Of a DNA stretch of 64,000 bases, positions 41,058 through 53,751 are shown piece by piece. A program made the translations under genes and the position numbers. Where the stretch lies: contig NZ_STFZ01000005.1 of assembly GCF_005222845.1 (NCBI RefSeq), positions 124,001 through 188,000 of the forward strand, in the 5' to 3' direction. The first letter of the stretch is position 1; each line of letters starts with the position of its first letter. Source of the stretch: Rhizobium sp. FY34. GTDB lineage: Bacteria > Pseudomonadota > Alphaproteobacteria > Rhizobiales > Rhizobiaceae. The notes below the pieces were generated by a model. That model worked only from the letters and a program-made list of their open reading frames with translations. It did not search any database and had not been told where the DNA came from.

Positions 41058-41630
41058 ATGCAGGTTCTGAAGGCCGATGACTACAAGCGCATGCCTTGGA
41101 AGAATGGCGGCGGGCAGACGGCGGAGATCGCCGTCTATCCACCTGATGCCGGGCTTTCCGGTTTCGACTGGCGTCTCAGCATGGCAACAGTGGCCAGCGA
41201 TGGTCCCTTTTCCAGCTTTCCAGGCGTCGATCGAACGCTGACCATCCTGTCAGGTGCTGGCATGATCCTTCATGGGCAAGACGGACAGGACATCACCCTG
41301 ACGCGCCGTTCACCGCCCTTTTCCTTTGCCGCCGATGAACCGATTTCGGCGGTACTGGTCGATGCGGCAGTCGTTGATCTCAATGTCATGACGCGGCGGG
41401 ACCGCCTGTCGCACCGGGTAGAACGCAAAAAACCACCCTTCACACTGGAGCAGATGCAAGATGTCTCTGTCGTCTTCTGCCTCGGCGGAACGACGACACT
41501 CGGCTGCGGCCCATCGGCCGCTCGCCTGCAAAGCTTTGACTGTGCCATCCTGTCTGCCGCCGACCTTCCAATGAAGCTCGACGGCAGCCATGAGGTTCTG
41601 GTGATCGAATTTGCCGAAACCTCGGCCTAA
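41058..41630 (+). CDS. hutD: HutD family protein
   Basis: A 190-residue cupin-like HutD. The N-terminal MPWKNGGGQTAEIA and SGFDWRLSMATV motifs are diagnostic. HutD is thought to buffer formiminoglutamate or urocanate levels in hut operons; the mechanism is uncertain. It is the last hut gene, two bases after hutU, and nearly abuts the convergent LacI gene. Confidence 0.93.
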   Translation: MQVLKADDYKRMPWKNGGGQTAEIAVYPPDAGLSGFDWRLSMATVASDGPFSSFPGVDRTLTILSGAGMILHGQDGQDITLTRRSPPFSFAADEPISAVLVDAAVVDLNVMTRRDRLSHRVERKKPPFTLEQMQDVSVVFCLGGTTTLGCGPSAARLQSFDCAILSAADLPMKLDGSHEVLVIEFAETSA

Positions 41631-41639
41631 TTCCGCTTC

Positions 41640-42689
41640 TTAGCTGCTTCGCCGGTGCAAAAGCGTGAAGCGCGTGTCGATCGTCATCTGCGGCGCGGGC
41701 GCCTTGCCCCCCATATGCTCGATGATCAGCCGGGCGGCCTCCTTGCCGATCAGGTCGCCGGAGGGGCGGATGGTGGTAAGCGGCGGATTGCAGGCGGCGC
41801 TGAAGCTCAAATCACCAAAGCCCACCAGTGCCAGCTTTTCCGGCACGGCAATCTTCAGCCGCTCGCATTCAAACAGAACACCGAGCGCCACGTGATCGTT
41901 GGATGTGGCGATGCCATCAATGTCCGGCAGTGTCTGCATCGTTTCAGACAGGAGCATGGCACCAACTTCGGCCGAGGATGGCGCCGGATGCTGCATCACG
42001 TCCACGCTCACGCCTGCTTCGGCTGCGGCCGCCATGAAACCATCGCAACGCAGTCGCGCACGCCTGTCTTCATGCATGCGGGCACCGAGAAAGGCCAGGC
42101 GGCGACGTCCCTGCTGGATGAGGTGGCGGGCGGTGGCCGCCCCCACCTGCTCATGGTGAAAGCCGATCGCCGTATCGATCTGCGGGCCGCCAAGTTCCCA
42201 GATCTCGATGACCGGCACGCTGGTCTTGCCCAGCATGCGGCGCGTCGCCTGCGAATGGGAAAGCCCGGTCAGCACGACAGCAGCCGGCGCCCAGGAGAGC
42301 GCGGTGCGCACCAGGTCTTCTTCCTCGCGCTCGTCATATTCCGTATGCCCCAGAATAACCTGCAGGCGTTCCTTGCGCAGCGCCACCTGCATGGCGGCCA
42401 CCGTTTCGGCAAAGAAGGCATTGCGCACGGACGGAACGATAATGCTGACGGCACGCGAAGACGCGGCAGCCAGACCGCCGGCCACAAGATTCGGCACATA
42501 GTTCAGCTTGTCTATGGCATGCGCAATGGCACTACCGGCACTGGCAGAGACCGCATCCGGGCGGCGCAGATAGAGCGACACGGTGGAAGGCGACACTTTG
42601 GCCAGTTCGGCCACATCCATCATCGTCACGCTCTGCATCTTGCGTCGCTGGCGCGCCGGTCGTGGCACACCAAGATTCTTCTGCCCCAT
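41640..42689 (-). CDS. LacI-family repressor of the sulfoquinovose cluster
   Basis: A 349-residue LacI/GalR-type regulator. The N-terminal helix-turn-helix MMDVAELAKVSPSTVSLYLRRP is followed by a periplasmic-binding-like sensor domain. It is divergent from the SQ transporter and so probably its repressor; SQ or a derivative is the likely inducer (inference). GAGGAG precedes the ATG. Two copies of CGCAGCGCTAT in the gap are candidate operators. Confidence 0.88.
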   Translation of the reverse strand: MGQKNLGVPRPARQRRKMQSVTMMDVAELAKVSPSTVSLYLRRPDAVSASAGSAIAHAIDKLNYVPNLVAGGLAAASSRAVSIIVPSVRNAFFAETVAAMQVALRKERLQVILGHTEYDEREEEDLVRTALSWAPAAVVLTGLSHSQATRRMLGKTSVPVIEIWELGGPQIDTAIGFHHEQVGAATARHLIQQGRRRLAFLGARMHEDRRARLRCDGFMAAAAEAGVSVDVMQHPAPSSAEVGAMLLSETMQTLPDIDGIATSNDHVALGVLFECERLKIAVPEKLALVGFGDLSFSAACNPPLTTIRPSGDLIGKEAARLIIEHMGGKAPAPQMTIDTRFTLLHRRSS

Positions 42690-42702
42690 TTTATCTCCTC
42701 AC

Positions 42703-42713
42703 CGCAGCGCTAT
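42703..42713. promoter_or_regulatory. LacI-type operator candidate, LacI-proximal
   Basis: CGCAGCGCTAT contains the self-complementary core AGCGCT. It lies 14 bases before the LacI gene start and recurs exactly at 42863. Confidence 0.5.
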
Positions 42714-42862
42714 TATCTAAAATTCTAATCTGTTGAACCTCCCCGGACAACATAATTCTAAATTATATGTCCAAAATAATCTCCTTTACACTCTATATCT
42801 GCAGAATTGTCATATTCTAATCATCACATCAAAACAGGCTATCAGCCATTGCATTTAAAAAT

Positions 42863-42873
42863 CGCAGCGCTAT
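42863..42873. promoter_or_regulatory. LacI-type operator candidate, transporter-proximal
   Basis: Second exact CGCAGCGCTAT, 56 bases before the ABC ATPase start and 160 bases from the first copy. Paired operators suggest repression by looping. The rest of the 239-base gap is AT-rich promoter sequence. Confidence 0.5.
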
Positions 42874-42928
42874 GATCCGATCCCGATAGAATGCTGCAGG
42901 GCCCCGCGCCCTGTCTCGGGAGGAACTT

Positions 42929-44005
42929 ATGGCATCCGTCAGCCTACGCAAGCTTGAAAAGAGCTATGGCGCACTTCGCATCGTCAAGGGCATCGATCTG
43001 GACATAAAGGATGGCGAATTCGTCGTCTTTGTCGGCCCGTCCGGCTGCGGCAAGTCAACGACGCTGCGCATGGTTGCCGGCCTCGAATCAATCAGTGACG
43101 GCGAAATCCTGATTGGCGACCGCGTCGTCAACAAGCTCGCGCCCCGCGAGCGCGATATCGCCATGGTGTTCCAGGACTATGCACTTTACCCGCACAAGAC
43201 CGTGCGCGAAAACATGGGCTTCAGCCTGAAAGTTCGGGGCGTGGCGGTAAAGGATGCCGAGACCCGCATCAACGAGGCCGCCGAAATGCTGGGCATTGCC
43301 CATCTGCTCGACCGGCGTCCCGGCCAGTTGTCCGGTGGCCAGCGCCAGCGCGTTGCCATGGGGCGCGCCATCGTACGGCGCCCGCAGGTCTTTCTCTTCG
43401 ATGAGCCCCTGTCCAACCTCGACGCCAAGCTGCGCGGCCAGGTTCGCACGGAAATCAAACGCCTGCACCAGCAGATCGGCACGACGATCATCTATGTCAC
43501 GCATGACCAGGTGGAAGCCATGACCTTGGCCGACCGCATCGTCATCCTGCGCGGCGGCGATATCGAGCAGGTCGGCACGCCGGACGAGGTCTACAACAAG
43601 CCGCAAAGCGTTTTCGTCGGCGGCTTCGTCGGCTCGCCGGCCATGAATTTTGCCAAGGCGAAAATCGAGGCCGGCCATGTGTGCTTTGCCAATGGCGACC
43701 GGCTGCCGCTATCGGCCATCCAGACCGGCAAGGAAACCGCATTCGACGGACGTGACGTGATTGTCGGCATTCGGCCGGAGCATTTCGTCACGGCGGCCGA
43801 TCCGGCCATCACACTCACGGCCACGGTTCAGGTCGTTGAACCGCTCGGCTCCGACACGCTGGTGCATTTCGACATGGGCGGTGAAACACTGACGGCACGC
43901 ATGCCGCCAGACATGCGCCCGACGGTAGGCGCCACGCTGCGCCTCGGGCTTGATCCGTCCAAGGTTCATCTCTTCGATGCCGCAAGCGAACGCGCCATCG
44001 GCTGA
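42929..44005 (+). CDS. Sugar ABC transporter ATPase (UgpC/MsmK type), SQ cluster
   Basis: A 358-residue MalK-like ATPase with all motifs intact: GPSGCGKST, LSGGQRQR, FLFDEPLSNLDAKLR and the H-loop YVTHDQ, then a TOBE regulatory domain. It energises the permeases encoded downstream. First gene of the operon, with GGGAGG before the ATG. The contrast with GlpS/GlpT in the same window is notable. Confidence 0.92.
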   Translation: MASVSLRKLEKSYGALRIVKGIDLDIKDGEFVVFVGPSGCGKSTTLRMVAGLESISDGEILIGDRVVNKLAPRERDIAMVFQDYALYPHKTVRENMGFSLKVRGVAVKDAETRINEAAEMLGIAHLLDRRPGQLSGGQRQRVAMGRAIVRRPQVFLFDEPLSNLDAKLRGQVRTEIKRLHQQIGTTIIYVTHDQVEAMTLADRIVILRGGDIEQVGTPDEVYNKPQSVFVGGFVGSPAMNFAKAKIEAGHVCFANGDRLPLSAIQTGKETAFDGRDVIVGIRPEHFVTAADPAITLTATVQVVEPLGSDTLVHFDMGGETLTARMPPDMRPTVGATLRLGLDPSKVHLFDAASERAIG

Positions 44006-45298
<1,293 letters not shown>

Positions 45299-45474
45299 TT
45301 GCCGACCAGACTGTGAAACGGGCGCAAGGCTTTGCGTCCCTTTCACAGCGCAAATGACCGGACGGGGTGGCACGATGCCGCCCCGAACGGAGCCTTATAC
45401 CAAGGGAACCTATTGCGGTTTCTATCGTCGACACTTGGTATTACGACCGACAAGCAATCGCGGGAGCTGCGACG

Positions 45475-46407
45475 GTGACAACCTCCACCCTCACCAAGAC
45501 CGACCGGACAGACAGACAGCCCCCGGCCTGGACGAAGATGCTGGATCTGAGCGATCGTGCGCTGGCCGTACTGTTGCTGGCACCAGCCGCCATCCTCCTG
45601 TCGCTGATCATCGTCTATCCGGTGATGCGGCTGATCTATACGAGCTTCTTCAGCCTGTCGCTGACTTCCGGCCTGCCGGCGGAATTCGTCGGCATCGAGA
45701 ATTACCAGCTGATGATCGAGGATCCGGTCTTCTGGGAAACCACCTGGAACACCGTGCTGATCACCCTCATCACCGTTCCCGGCGCGCTGTTTGTCGGGCT
45801 CGGGCTTGCGCTTCTCGCCAATATCCCGTTTCGCCGGCAATGGCCGGTGCGCCTGTCGCTGCTCATTCCCTGGGCGCTGCCGCTATCCTTTGCCGGCCTG
45901 ATCTTCGCCTGGTTCTTCCATTCCGAATATGGCGTGGTGAATGATGTTCTGTCCCGCTTCGGCATCGAGGGCGTCATCTGGTTCAATTCGCCCAACCTTG
46001 CCTTTGCCGCCATCTGTCTCACCATCGTGTGGAAGACATCCTCCTTCATGGCGCTGATCATCTTGGCCGGCCTGCAGACCATTCCACGCTCGCTTTATGA
46101 AGCCGCCGATGTCGATGGCGCAGGCCGCATCCGCCAGTTCTTCGAAATCACCCTGCCGCTTTTGAAGCCGGCGATTGTCGTGGCGCTGATTTTCCGCACC
46201 ATCACGGCGCTGCAGACCTTCGACATACCCTACATGATGACCGGCGGCGGCCCCGGCACATCCACCGCCACGCTTGCCATGTATATCCACCAGAACACCG
46301 TATCCTTCCTCGATCTCGGTTACGGCTCGGCGCTCGCCGTCGTCATGTTCGCGCTGTCCATGTGCGTGACAGCCGTCTACCTGCGCATCATCCGGACCAA
46401 GGAGTAA
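45475..46407 (+). CDS. Sugar ABC transporter permease, SQ cluster
   Basis: A 310-residue MalF-type permease with six hydrophobic helices and the EAA loop LYEAADVDGAGRIRQFFEITLPLL. GTG 45475 is favoured because GGGAG precedes it by eight bases; the frame upstream of it has no good start. It is followed by its partner after three bases. Confidence 0.88.
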   Translation: MTTSTLTKTDRTDRQPPAWTKMLDLSDRALAVLLLAPAAILLSLIIVYPVMRLIYTSFFSLSLTSGLPAEFVGIENYQLMIEDPVFWETTWNTVLITLITVPGALFVGLGLALLANIPFRRQWPVRLSLLIPWALPLSFAGLIFAWFFHSEYGVVNDVLSRFGIEGVIWFNSPNLAFAAICLTIVWKTSSFMALIILAGLQTIPRSLYEAADVDGAGRIRQFFEITLPLLKPAIVVALIFRTITALQTFDIPYMMTGGGPGTSTATLAMYIHQNTVSFLDLGYGSALAVVMFALSMCVTAVYLRIIRTKE

Positions 46408-46410
46408 CCC

Positions 46411-47265
46411 ATGAGCCAAGTCATCGCCTCGGGGGCAAACTCGTTCTTGTCCGGCAAGCCGCTGCGCTTCATCGCCGCCACCATTCTTCTGGTCAACGGC
46501 ATGTTTCCGGCCCTGTGGATCCTGTTCACCTCGCTGAAGACGGAAGCGGAACTGACGCAAAAGCCGATCACATGGCTGCCGCATACGCCAACACTTGCCA
46601 ATTACATGCAGGCCTTTTCCGACCAGCCGCTGCACATGTTCCTGTTCAACAGCTTCATGGTGGCGATCCTCTCCACCTGCCTGACGCTGCTGGTCTCGGT
46701 GCTGGCGGCATACGCGCTGGCGCGCCTCAATCTCAAATATCGCGGACTTATCCTGTCGCTCATCATCGCGGTTTCCACCTTCCCGCTGGTGACGCTGCTG
46801 GTGCCGCTGTTTGAAATCATGCGGGCGCTGAACTTGCTCAACACCTGGGTTGCGCTGATCCTACCCTATACGGTTCTGTCGCTGCCGGTCTGCACGCTGA
46901 TGCTCGTTTCCTTCTTCGAGGGCATTCCGCGCGATCTGGAAAACGCCGCGATGATCGACGGCTGCACACGGATGGGGGCGCTGTTCAAGGTCGTCGTGCC
47001 GCTTTGCGCGCCGGGTGTGTTTACCGCCGGCATTCTGGCCTTCGTCAATGCCTGGGATGAGTTTCTGCTCGCGCTATCGTTCAATTCCAATCCGGGATTG
47101 CGCACGCTGCCGGTCGGCATCCAGCTCTATCAGGGTGAGTTTGCCTTTCCCTGGCCGGTGATTTCGGCAGCGCTCGTCGTCGGCATCGTGCCGGTCGCGA
47201 TCCTGATCGTCATCTTTCAGGAACGGGTGGTTTCCGGCCTTACCGCAGGCGGCATCAAGGGATGA
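46411..47265 (+). CDS. Sugar ABC transporter permease, SQ cluster
   Basis: A 284-residue MalG-type permease with six helices and the EAA loop DLENAAMIDGCTRMGALFKVVVPL. It pairs with the preceding permease. AAGGAG lies before the ATG, and the stop overlaps the dehydratase start (ATGA). Confidence 0.9.
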   Translation: MSQVIASGANSFLSGKPLRFIAATILLVNGMFPALWILFTSLKTEAELTQKPITWLPHTPTLANYMQAFSDQPLHMFLFNSFMVAILSTCLTLLVSVLAAYALARLNLKYRGLILSLIIAVSTFPLVTLLVPLFEIMRALNLLNTWVALILPYTVLSLPVCTLMLVSFFEGIPRDLENAAMIDGCTRMGALFKVVVPLCAPGVFTAGILAFVNAWDEFLLALSFNSNPGLRTLPVGIQLYQGEFAFPWPVISAALVVGIVPVAILIVIFQERVVSGLTAGGIKG

Positions 47266-49007
47266 GCGACGTGACCAAACGAAAAGAGCTATCCGAACTG
47301 CGCAGCCAGCGCTGGTTTGCCTCCGACGACATGCGTGGCTTTGCCCATCGCCAGCGCACGCAGCAGATGGGCATGCGCCGCGACGAGTTCATGGGGCGCC
47401 CGGTCATCGGCATTATCAATACCTGGAGCGAGATGAGCCCCTGCCACGCGCATCTGCGTGACCGGGCCGAAGCGGTAAAACGCGGCGTCTGGCAGGCGGG
47501 CGGCTATCCGGTCGAAATGCCGGCGCTGTCAGTGGGCGAGGTCATGGTAAAGCCAACCACCATGCTCTACCGCAACTTTCTCGCCATGGAATGCGAGGAA
47601 CTGTTGCGCTCACACCCGATCGATGGCGCCGTGCTGCTCGGCGGCTGCGACAAGTCCACGCCGGCGCTGATCATGGGCGCCATTTCCATGGATATTCCGG
47701 TGATCTATTGCCCGGCAGGCCCCATGTCGAACGGCCAGTGGCGCGGCATCAAGACGGGCGCCGGCACGCATACGAAGAAATACTGGGACGAGCTTCGCGC
47801 TGGCAACATCACCCAGGATGACTGGGTGGATCTTGAAAGCCGCATGACGCGTTCCGCCGGCACCTGCAACACGATCGGCACCGCCTCCACCATGACGTCG
47901 ATCGTCGATGCCATGGGGCTGACACTGCCCGGCGCATCCTCCATTCCGGCCACCGACAGCGGCCATCCACGCATGGCGTCCGCCTGCGGCGTGCGCATTG
48001 TCGAAATGGTCTGGGAGGATCTGAAACCTTCCGACATCATCAACAAGGCGAGCTTTGAAAACGGCCTTGTTGCCTATATGGCGCTTGGCGGCTCCACCAA
48101 TGCTGCCGTACATCTGGTCGCGATGGCCCGCCGCGCCCAGGTGAACCTGACGCTCGATGACATGTCGGCCATGGCCGCCAAGGTGCCGGTTGCCGTCAAT
48201 GTCTTCCCCTCCGGCGAATATCTGATGGAAGACTTTTATTTTGCCGGCGGTTTGAACGCGCTTCTGCGCAAATACCAGCATCATCTGGATCTCTCCCGCC
48301 CAACTGTGAACGGCAAGACGGTGGGCGAGAATATAGCCGGCGCCGATTGCTGGAACGATGACGTGATCCGCGACGAGAATAATCCGGTCGTGCCGCTGTC
48401 GCGCGGCAAGACGCTGGAAGTGCTGCGCGGCAATCTGGCGCCGAATGGCGCAGTGATGAAATCCTCTGCCGCCAATCCGAAATTCTTGAAGCATATCGGC
48501 CCGGCCATCGTCTTTGATGATCCGGCCACGATGAATAAGACGCTCGACCAGCCGGATCTGGATGTCAGGGAAGACACGGTGATCATCCTGCGCAATGCCG
48601 GTCCCGTCGGCGCCCCCGGAATGCCGGAATGGGGCAACCTGCCCATCCCGAAAAAGCTGTTGAGAGAGGGCGTGCGCGACATGGTGCGCATCTGCGACGG
48701 GCGCATGAGCGGCACACATTACGGCACCTGCATCCTGCATGTCTCGCCGGAAGCAGCCGTCGGCGGACCTCTGGCGCTGGTGAAGACCGGCGACCTCATT
48801 GAGCTGGATGTCGCCGCCGGCACGATCAATATGCGGGTGGACGAGGCGGAAATCGCCCGCCGCCGCGCCGCATGGACGCCGACTGCGCGCATCTATGAGC
48901 GTTCCTTTGCAGCGCTTTATCAGAACCATGTCAGCCAGGCGCATGAAGGCTGCGACTTCGATTTTCTCAGTGGCTCGGCCAAAGTGCCGGACCCGGTCAT
49001 TTTCTAA
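47262..49007 (+). CDS. IlvD/Edd-family sugar-acid dehydratase, probable sulfogluconate dehydratase
   Basis: A 581-residue iron-sulfur dehydratase. Cys61 (SPCHAH), Cys129 (GGCDKSTPA) and Cys202 (GTCNTIG) can hold the cluster; the spacing equals that of the Rhizobium arabinonate dehydratase (59/127/200). In the sulfo-ED pathway this family dehydrates 6-deoxy-6-sulfogluconate to its 2-keto-3-deoxy form. Context with sulfoquinovosidase decides the call; arabonate or gluconate activity cannot be excluded by sequence. Confidence 0.85.
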   Translation: MSDVTKRKELSELRSQRWFASDDMRGFAHRQRTQQMGMRRDEFMGRPVIGIINTWSEMSPCHAHLRDRAEAVKRGVWQAGGYPVEMPALSVGEVMVKPTTMLYRNFLAMECEELLRSHPIDGAVLLGGCDKSTPALIMGAISMDIPVIYCPAGPMSNGQWRGIKTGAGTHTKKYWDELRAGNITQDDWVDLESRMTRSAGTCNTIGTASTMTSIVDAMGLTLPGASSIPATDSGHPRMASACGVRIVEMVWEDLKPSDIINKASFENGLVAYMALGGSTNAAVHLVAMARRAQVNLTLDDMSAMAAKVPVAVNVFPSGEYLMEDFYFAGGLNALLRKYQHHLDLSRPTVNGKTVGENIAGADCWNDDVIRDENNPVVPLSRGKTLEVLRGNLAPNGAVMKSSAANPKFLKHIGPAIVFDDPATMNKTLDQPDLDVREDTVIILRNAGPVGAPGMPEWGNLPIPKKLLREGVRDMVRICDGRMSGTHYGTCILHVSPEAAVGGPLALVKTGDLIELDVAAGTINMRVDEAEIARRRAAWTPTARIYERSFAALYQNHVSQAHEGCDFDFLSGSAKVPDPVIF

Positions 49008-49018
49008 AGGATATTGTC

Positions 49019-49825
49019 ATGAGCACGCTGAACCCTTTCAAGTCCTGGCTGTCGGACAAGAACCGCGCTACCCCGCTTGGCACCTGGCTGATGGCCGCTG
49101 CGCCGACAACGGCTGAAGCGCTGGGCTATGCCGGCTTCGACTTTCTCGTCGTCGATATGGAACATGTACCGATCGAGGTCTCTGATCTCGCCCATATCCT
49201 GCGCGCCATCGGCTGCACGCCGGCAGATGCCGTCGTGCGTCTCGCCTGGAACGATCAGGTTCTCGTGAAGCGCTGCATGGATGCCGGCGCCCGCACCGTC
49301 ATGCTGCCCTTCGTGCAGACGGCGGAAGAGGCAAAGGCTGCCGCTTCCTACACGCGCTATCCGCCGGAAGGCATTCGCGGCGTTGCCGCCGTCCATCGCG
49401 GTTCGAAATTCGGCACCATTCCGGATTACCTGAAGAGTGCCAACAAGGATGTTTGCACCATCGTGCAGCTGGAAACGCCGGAAGCTATCGAGCGGCTGCC
49501 GGAAATTGCCGCTGTCGAGGGTATCGATGCGCTGTTCGTCGGTCCGGGTGATCTGTCGGCGGCCATGGGCCATATCGGCAATATCGCCCATCCCGAAGTC
49601 CAGGCGCTGATCGAAAAGGCAGCAAAGGATGCCCACGCCGCCGGCAAGCCGGTCGGCATTGTCGGCCCCAATCCGGATATGGTGAAGCGCTTCATCGGCT
49701 ATGGCTATGACTATGCGGCAATCGCCTCGGATGTGGCGATGATGACCGGTCGTGCCAATGACTGGCTCGGCCAAATGAAGGGCGAGACGAAGCCCGCCGT
49801 CAGCGCACCCACAGCAGCATACTGA
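49019..49825 (+). CDS. HpcH/HpaI class II aldolase, probable KDSG aldolase
   Basis: A 268-residue metal-dependent aldolase. The VVDMEHVPIE, VRLAWND, VQLETPEAI and VGPGDLSAAMG motifs carry the His, Arg, Glu and Asp residues of the family. It would split 2-keto-3,6-dideoxy-6-sulfogluconate to pyruvate and sulfolactaldehyde. AAGGATA precedes the ATG. It is 11 bases after the dehydratase. Confidence 0.85.
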   Translation: MSTLNPFKSWLSDKNRATPLGTWLMAAAPTTAEALGYAGFDFLVVDMEHVPIEVSDLAHILRAIGCTPADAVVRLAWNDQVLVKRCMDAGARTVMLPFVQTAEEAKAAASYTRYPPEGIRGVAAVHRGSKFGTIPDYLKSANKDVCTIVQLETPEAIERLPEIAAVEGIDALFVGPGDLSAAMGHIGNIAHPEVQALIEKAAKDAHAAGKPVGIVGPNPDMVKRFIGYGYDYAAIASDVAMMTGRANDWLGQMKGETKPAVSAPTAAY

Positions 49826-49826
49826 G

Positions 49827-51493
<1,667 letters not shown>

Positions 51494-51516
51494 TCGCGAT
51501 GAGTAAACCGGCTCTA

Positions 51517-51692
51517 CCCCCCTCTGCCCTGCCGGGCATCTCCCCCTCAAGGAGGGAGATCACAAGCGGCAGGCTCCTCATGCACCAAACCCGCCCGCTG
51601 TTTACCATTCTCAATGCTGCGGGACGTAGCGACAAAGCGTCTGGCATGATCTCCCCCCTTGAGGGGGAGATGCCCGGCAGGGCAGAGGGGGG
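51517..51692. repeat. Palindromic intergenic mosaic element, copy 2
   Basis: Arms 51517-51561 and 51648-51692 are nearly perfect 45-base inverted repeats, better conserved than copy 1 at 38359. They flank 86 bases. It lies between the SDR and sulfoquinovosidase genes and supplies a false N-terminal extension to the latter frame. Confidence 0.85.
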
Positions 51693-51757
51693 TGCATGTT
51701 GCGCTCACAACGCTCGCCATCATCAAGACAAGCGCCGCGGCGCAAGGACAGATATCC

Positions 51758-53749
51758 ATGCAGCTTAACCTCATCCCCGGCGGTTTTACCCTCACTCTTG
51801 AAGGCCGCGAGATCCTGCGCCACACGCACGCCGCCCCTGCCCTCTTCGTCGGACGTGGCGAAGAGCGGATGGACATGTATCGCGGCAATTTCGATATCGA
51901 GGATTATGTCGTGGAGCGCGTGGCGCTTACCCATGCCGAGATCGACGGCAACCGGATCTCCTTTTCGCCAGCCGCCGGGCAACCGGTGCGCTTCGTGCTG
52001 ACCATGGATGCCAATCATCTCATCACGCAAACGCCAGATCCATCGATCAACCGCGTATGGTTCCGCATCGTGGCTGAAGCGGGCGAGCATGTCTGGGGCG
52101 GCGGCGAGCAGATGTCCTATTTCGACATGCGCGGCCGCAAATTCCCGCTCTGGACATCCGAGCCAGGCGTCGGGCGCGACAAGACAAGCGAGATCACCTT
52201 CAAGGCAGACGTGACCGGCAAATCCGGCGGCGACTATTACAACACCAACTATCCGCAGCCGACCTATATCTCGTCGCGCCGCTATGCAGCCCATGTGGAA
52301 ACCACGGCCTATTCCGTCTTCGATTTCCGCCGCGACGGTTTCCACGAGATCGAGATCTGGGCCGTGCCGGAACGACTGGAGTTCTTCTGCGCGCCGACCT
52401 TCGTGGAACTGGTGGGCCTGCTCTCCACCCGCTTCGGCCGCCAGCCGGAACTTCCCGACTGGGTCTATGTCGGCGCGATCCTTGGTCTCAAGGATGGCGA
52501 GAACTCGTTTGCCCGCATGGAAAAGATGCGTGATGCCGGCGTTAAGGTATCCGGTCTCTGGTGCGAGGATTGGGTTGGCCTTCGCCACACATCGTTTGGC
52601 GCGCGCCTGTTCTGGGACTGGCAGGCCAACGAGACCCGCTATCCGAACCTTCGCCAGAAGATCACTGAGCTGGGCAATGAGGGCATCCGCTTCCTCGGCT
52701 ATGTGAACCCCTATCTCTGCGTCGATGGCCCGCTGTTTCCGGTCGCGGAAGCAAACGGCTATTTCGCCACGGACAATGCGGGCAAGACGGCGCTTGTCGA
52801 TTTCGGCGAGTTTGATTGCGGCGTGGTGGATTTCACCAATCCAGCAGCGGCAGACTGGTTTGCCGAAGAGGTGATCGGCAAGAACATGCTGGATTACGGT
52901 CTCTCCGGCTGGATGGCGGATTTCGGCGAATATCTGCCCATCGACATCAATCTGGCCAATGGCGTGGACGCCAAGCTGATGCACAATGCCTGGCCGACGC
53001 TCTGGGCAGAAGTCAACGCAAAGGCAGTGGCAAGCCGTGGCAAGACAGGCGACAGCCTGTTCTTCATGCGGGCAGGCTTTACCGGCGTGCAGGCCCATTG
53101 CCCGCTTTTATGGGGCGGTGACCAGTCGGTCGACTTCTCCCGTCACGATGGCCTTGTCACCGTCATCTGCGGTGCGCTCTCCTCCGGCCTGCTTGGCAAT
53201 GCCTATCATCACTCGGATATCGGCGGCTATACCAGCCTGTTCGGCAATGTGCGCACGGCAGAACTCATCATGCGCTGGGCGGAAATGGCAGCCTTTACCG
53301 CCGTGATGCGCAGCCACGAGGGCAACCGCCCGCGCGACAACCTGCAGCTTGATCAGGACGCCGGGGTTCTGGCGCATTTTGCGCGGATGACGGCAATCTA
53401 TGTGCATCTGGCGCCTTATCTGAAGAGCCTGTCGAGCGAGGCTGCAGCAACTGGCCTTCCCGTCCAGCGCCCGCTTTTCCTGCACCACGAGGATGACCGC
53501 GAAACCTATGCCATTCAGGACGCCTATCTCTTTGGCCGCGACCTGCTGGTGGCGCCGGTCTGGCAGGCGGGCGAGATCACCCGCACGCTCTATCTGCCGA
53601 AGGGCGAAACCTGGGTGCATATCTGGAGCGGCAGCGAGCATCAGGGTGGCCAGACGCTGACGGTCGATGCGCCGCTCGGTTCGCCGCCGGTATTTTACCG
53701 CAAGGGCGCCAATCGCACCGATCTCTTCGACGGTCTGCAGGCACTCTGA
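51758..53749 (+). CDS. yihQ: Sulfoquinovosidase (GH31)
   Basis: A 663-residue GH31 hydrolase. Nucleophile Asp388 (GWMADFGEYLP) and acid/base Asp455 (WGGDQSVDFS) are present. The sulfonate-binding residues that separate sulfoquinovosidases from alpha-glucosidases are also there: Arg283 and Trp286 in GARLFWDW, and Tyr491 in HHSDIGGY. These numbers equal those I recall for the Agrobacterium enzyme (R301/W304/Y508 in E. coli YihQ). It frees SQ from sulfoquinovosyl glycerol. ATG 51758 follows AAGGACA; the upstream extension is mosaic element. No signal peptide is visible, so the glycoside is cleaved in the cytoplasm. Confidence 0.96.
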   Translation: MQLNLIPGGFTLTLEGREILRHTHAAPALFVGRGEERMDMYRGNFDIEDYVVERVALTHAEIDGNRISFSPAAGQPVRFVLTMDANHLITQTPDPSINRVWFRIVAEAGEHVWGGGEQMSYFDMRGRKFPLWTSEPGVGRDKTSEITFKADVTGKSGGDYYNTNYPQPTYISSRRYAAHVETTAYSVFDFRRDGFHEIEIWAVPERLEFFCAPTFVELVGLLSTRFGRQPELPDWVYVGAILGLKDGENSFARMEKMRDAGVKVSGLWCEDWVGLRHTSFGARLFWDWQANETRYPNLRQKITELGNEGIRFLGYVNPYLCVDGPLFPVAEANGYFATDNAGKTALVDFGEFDCGVVDFTNPAAADWFAEEVIGKNMLDYGLSGWMADFGEYLPIDINLANGVDAKLMHNAWPTLWAEVNAKAVASRGKTGDSLFFMRAGFTGVQAHCPLLWGGDQSVDFSRHDGLVTVICGALSSGLLGNAYHHSDIGGYTSLFGNVRTAELIMRWAEMAAFTAVMRSHEGNRPRDNLQLDQDAGVLAHFARMTAIYVHLAPYLKSLSSEAAATGLPVQRPLFLHHEDDRETYAIQDAYLFGRDLLVAPVWQAGEITRTLYLPKGETWVHIWSGSEHQGGQTLTVDAPLGSPPVFYRKGANRTDLFDGLQAL

Positions 53750-53751
53750 GC

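Noticed and set aside
47262-49007. L-arabinonate dehydratase as the name of the IlvD-type gene
   Set aside because: Cysteine spacing matches, but the neighbouring sulfoquinovosidase, lactonase, SDR and TauE point to sulfogluconate; the family alone cannot decide.
51659-53749. Longer GH31 frame and a plain alpha-glucosidase label
   Set aside because: The first 33 codons come from the mosaic repeat and lack a ribosome site; Arg283/Trp286/Tyr491 favour sulfoquinovosidase.
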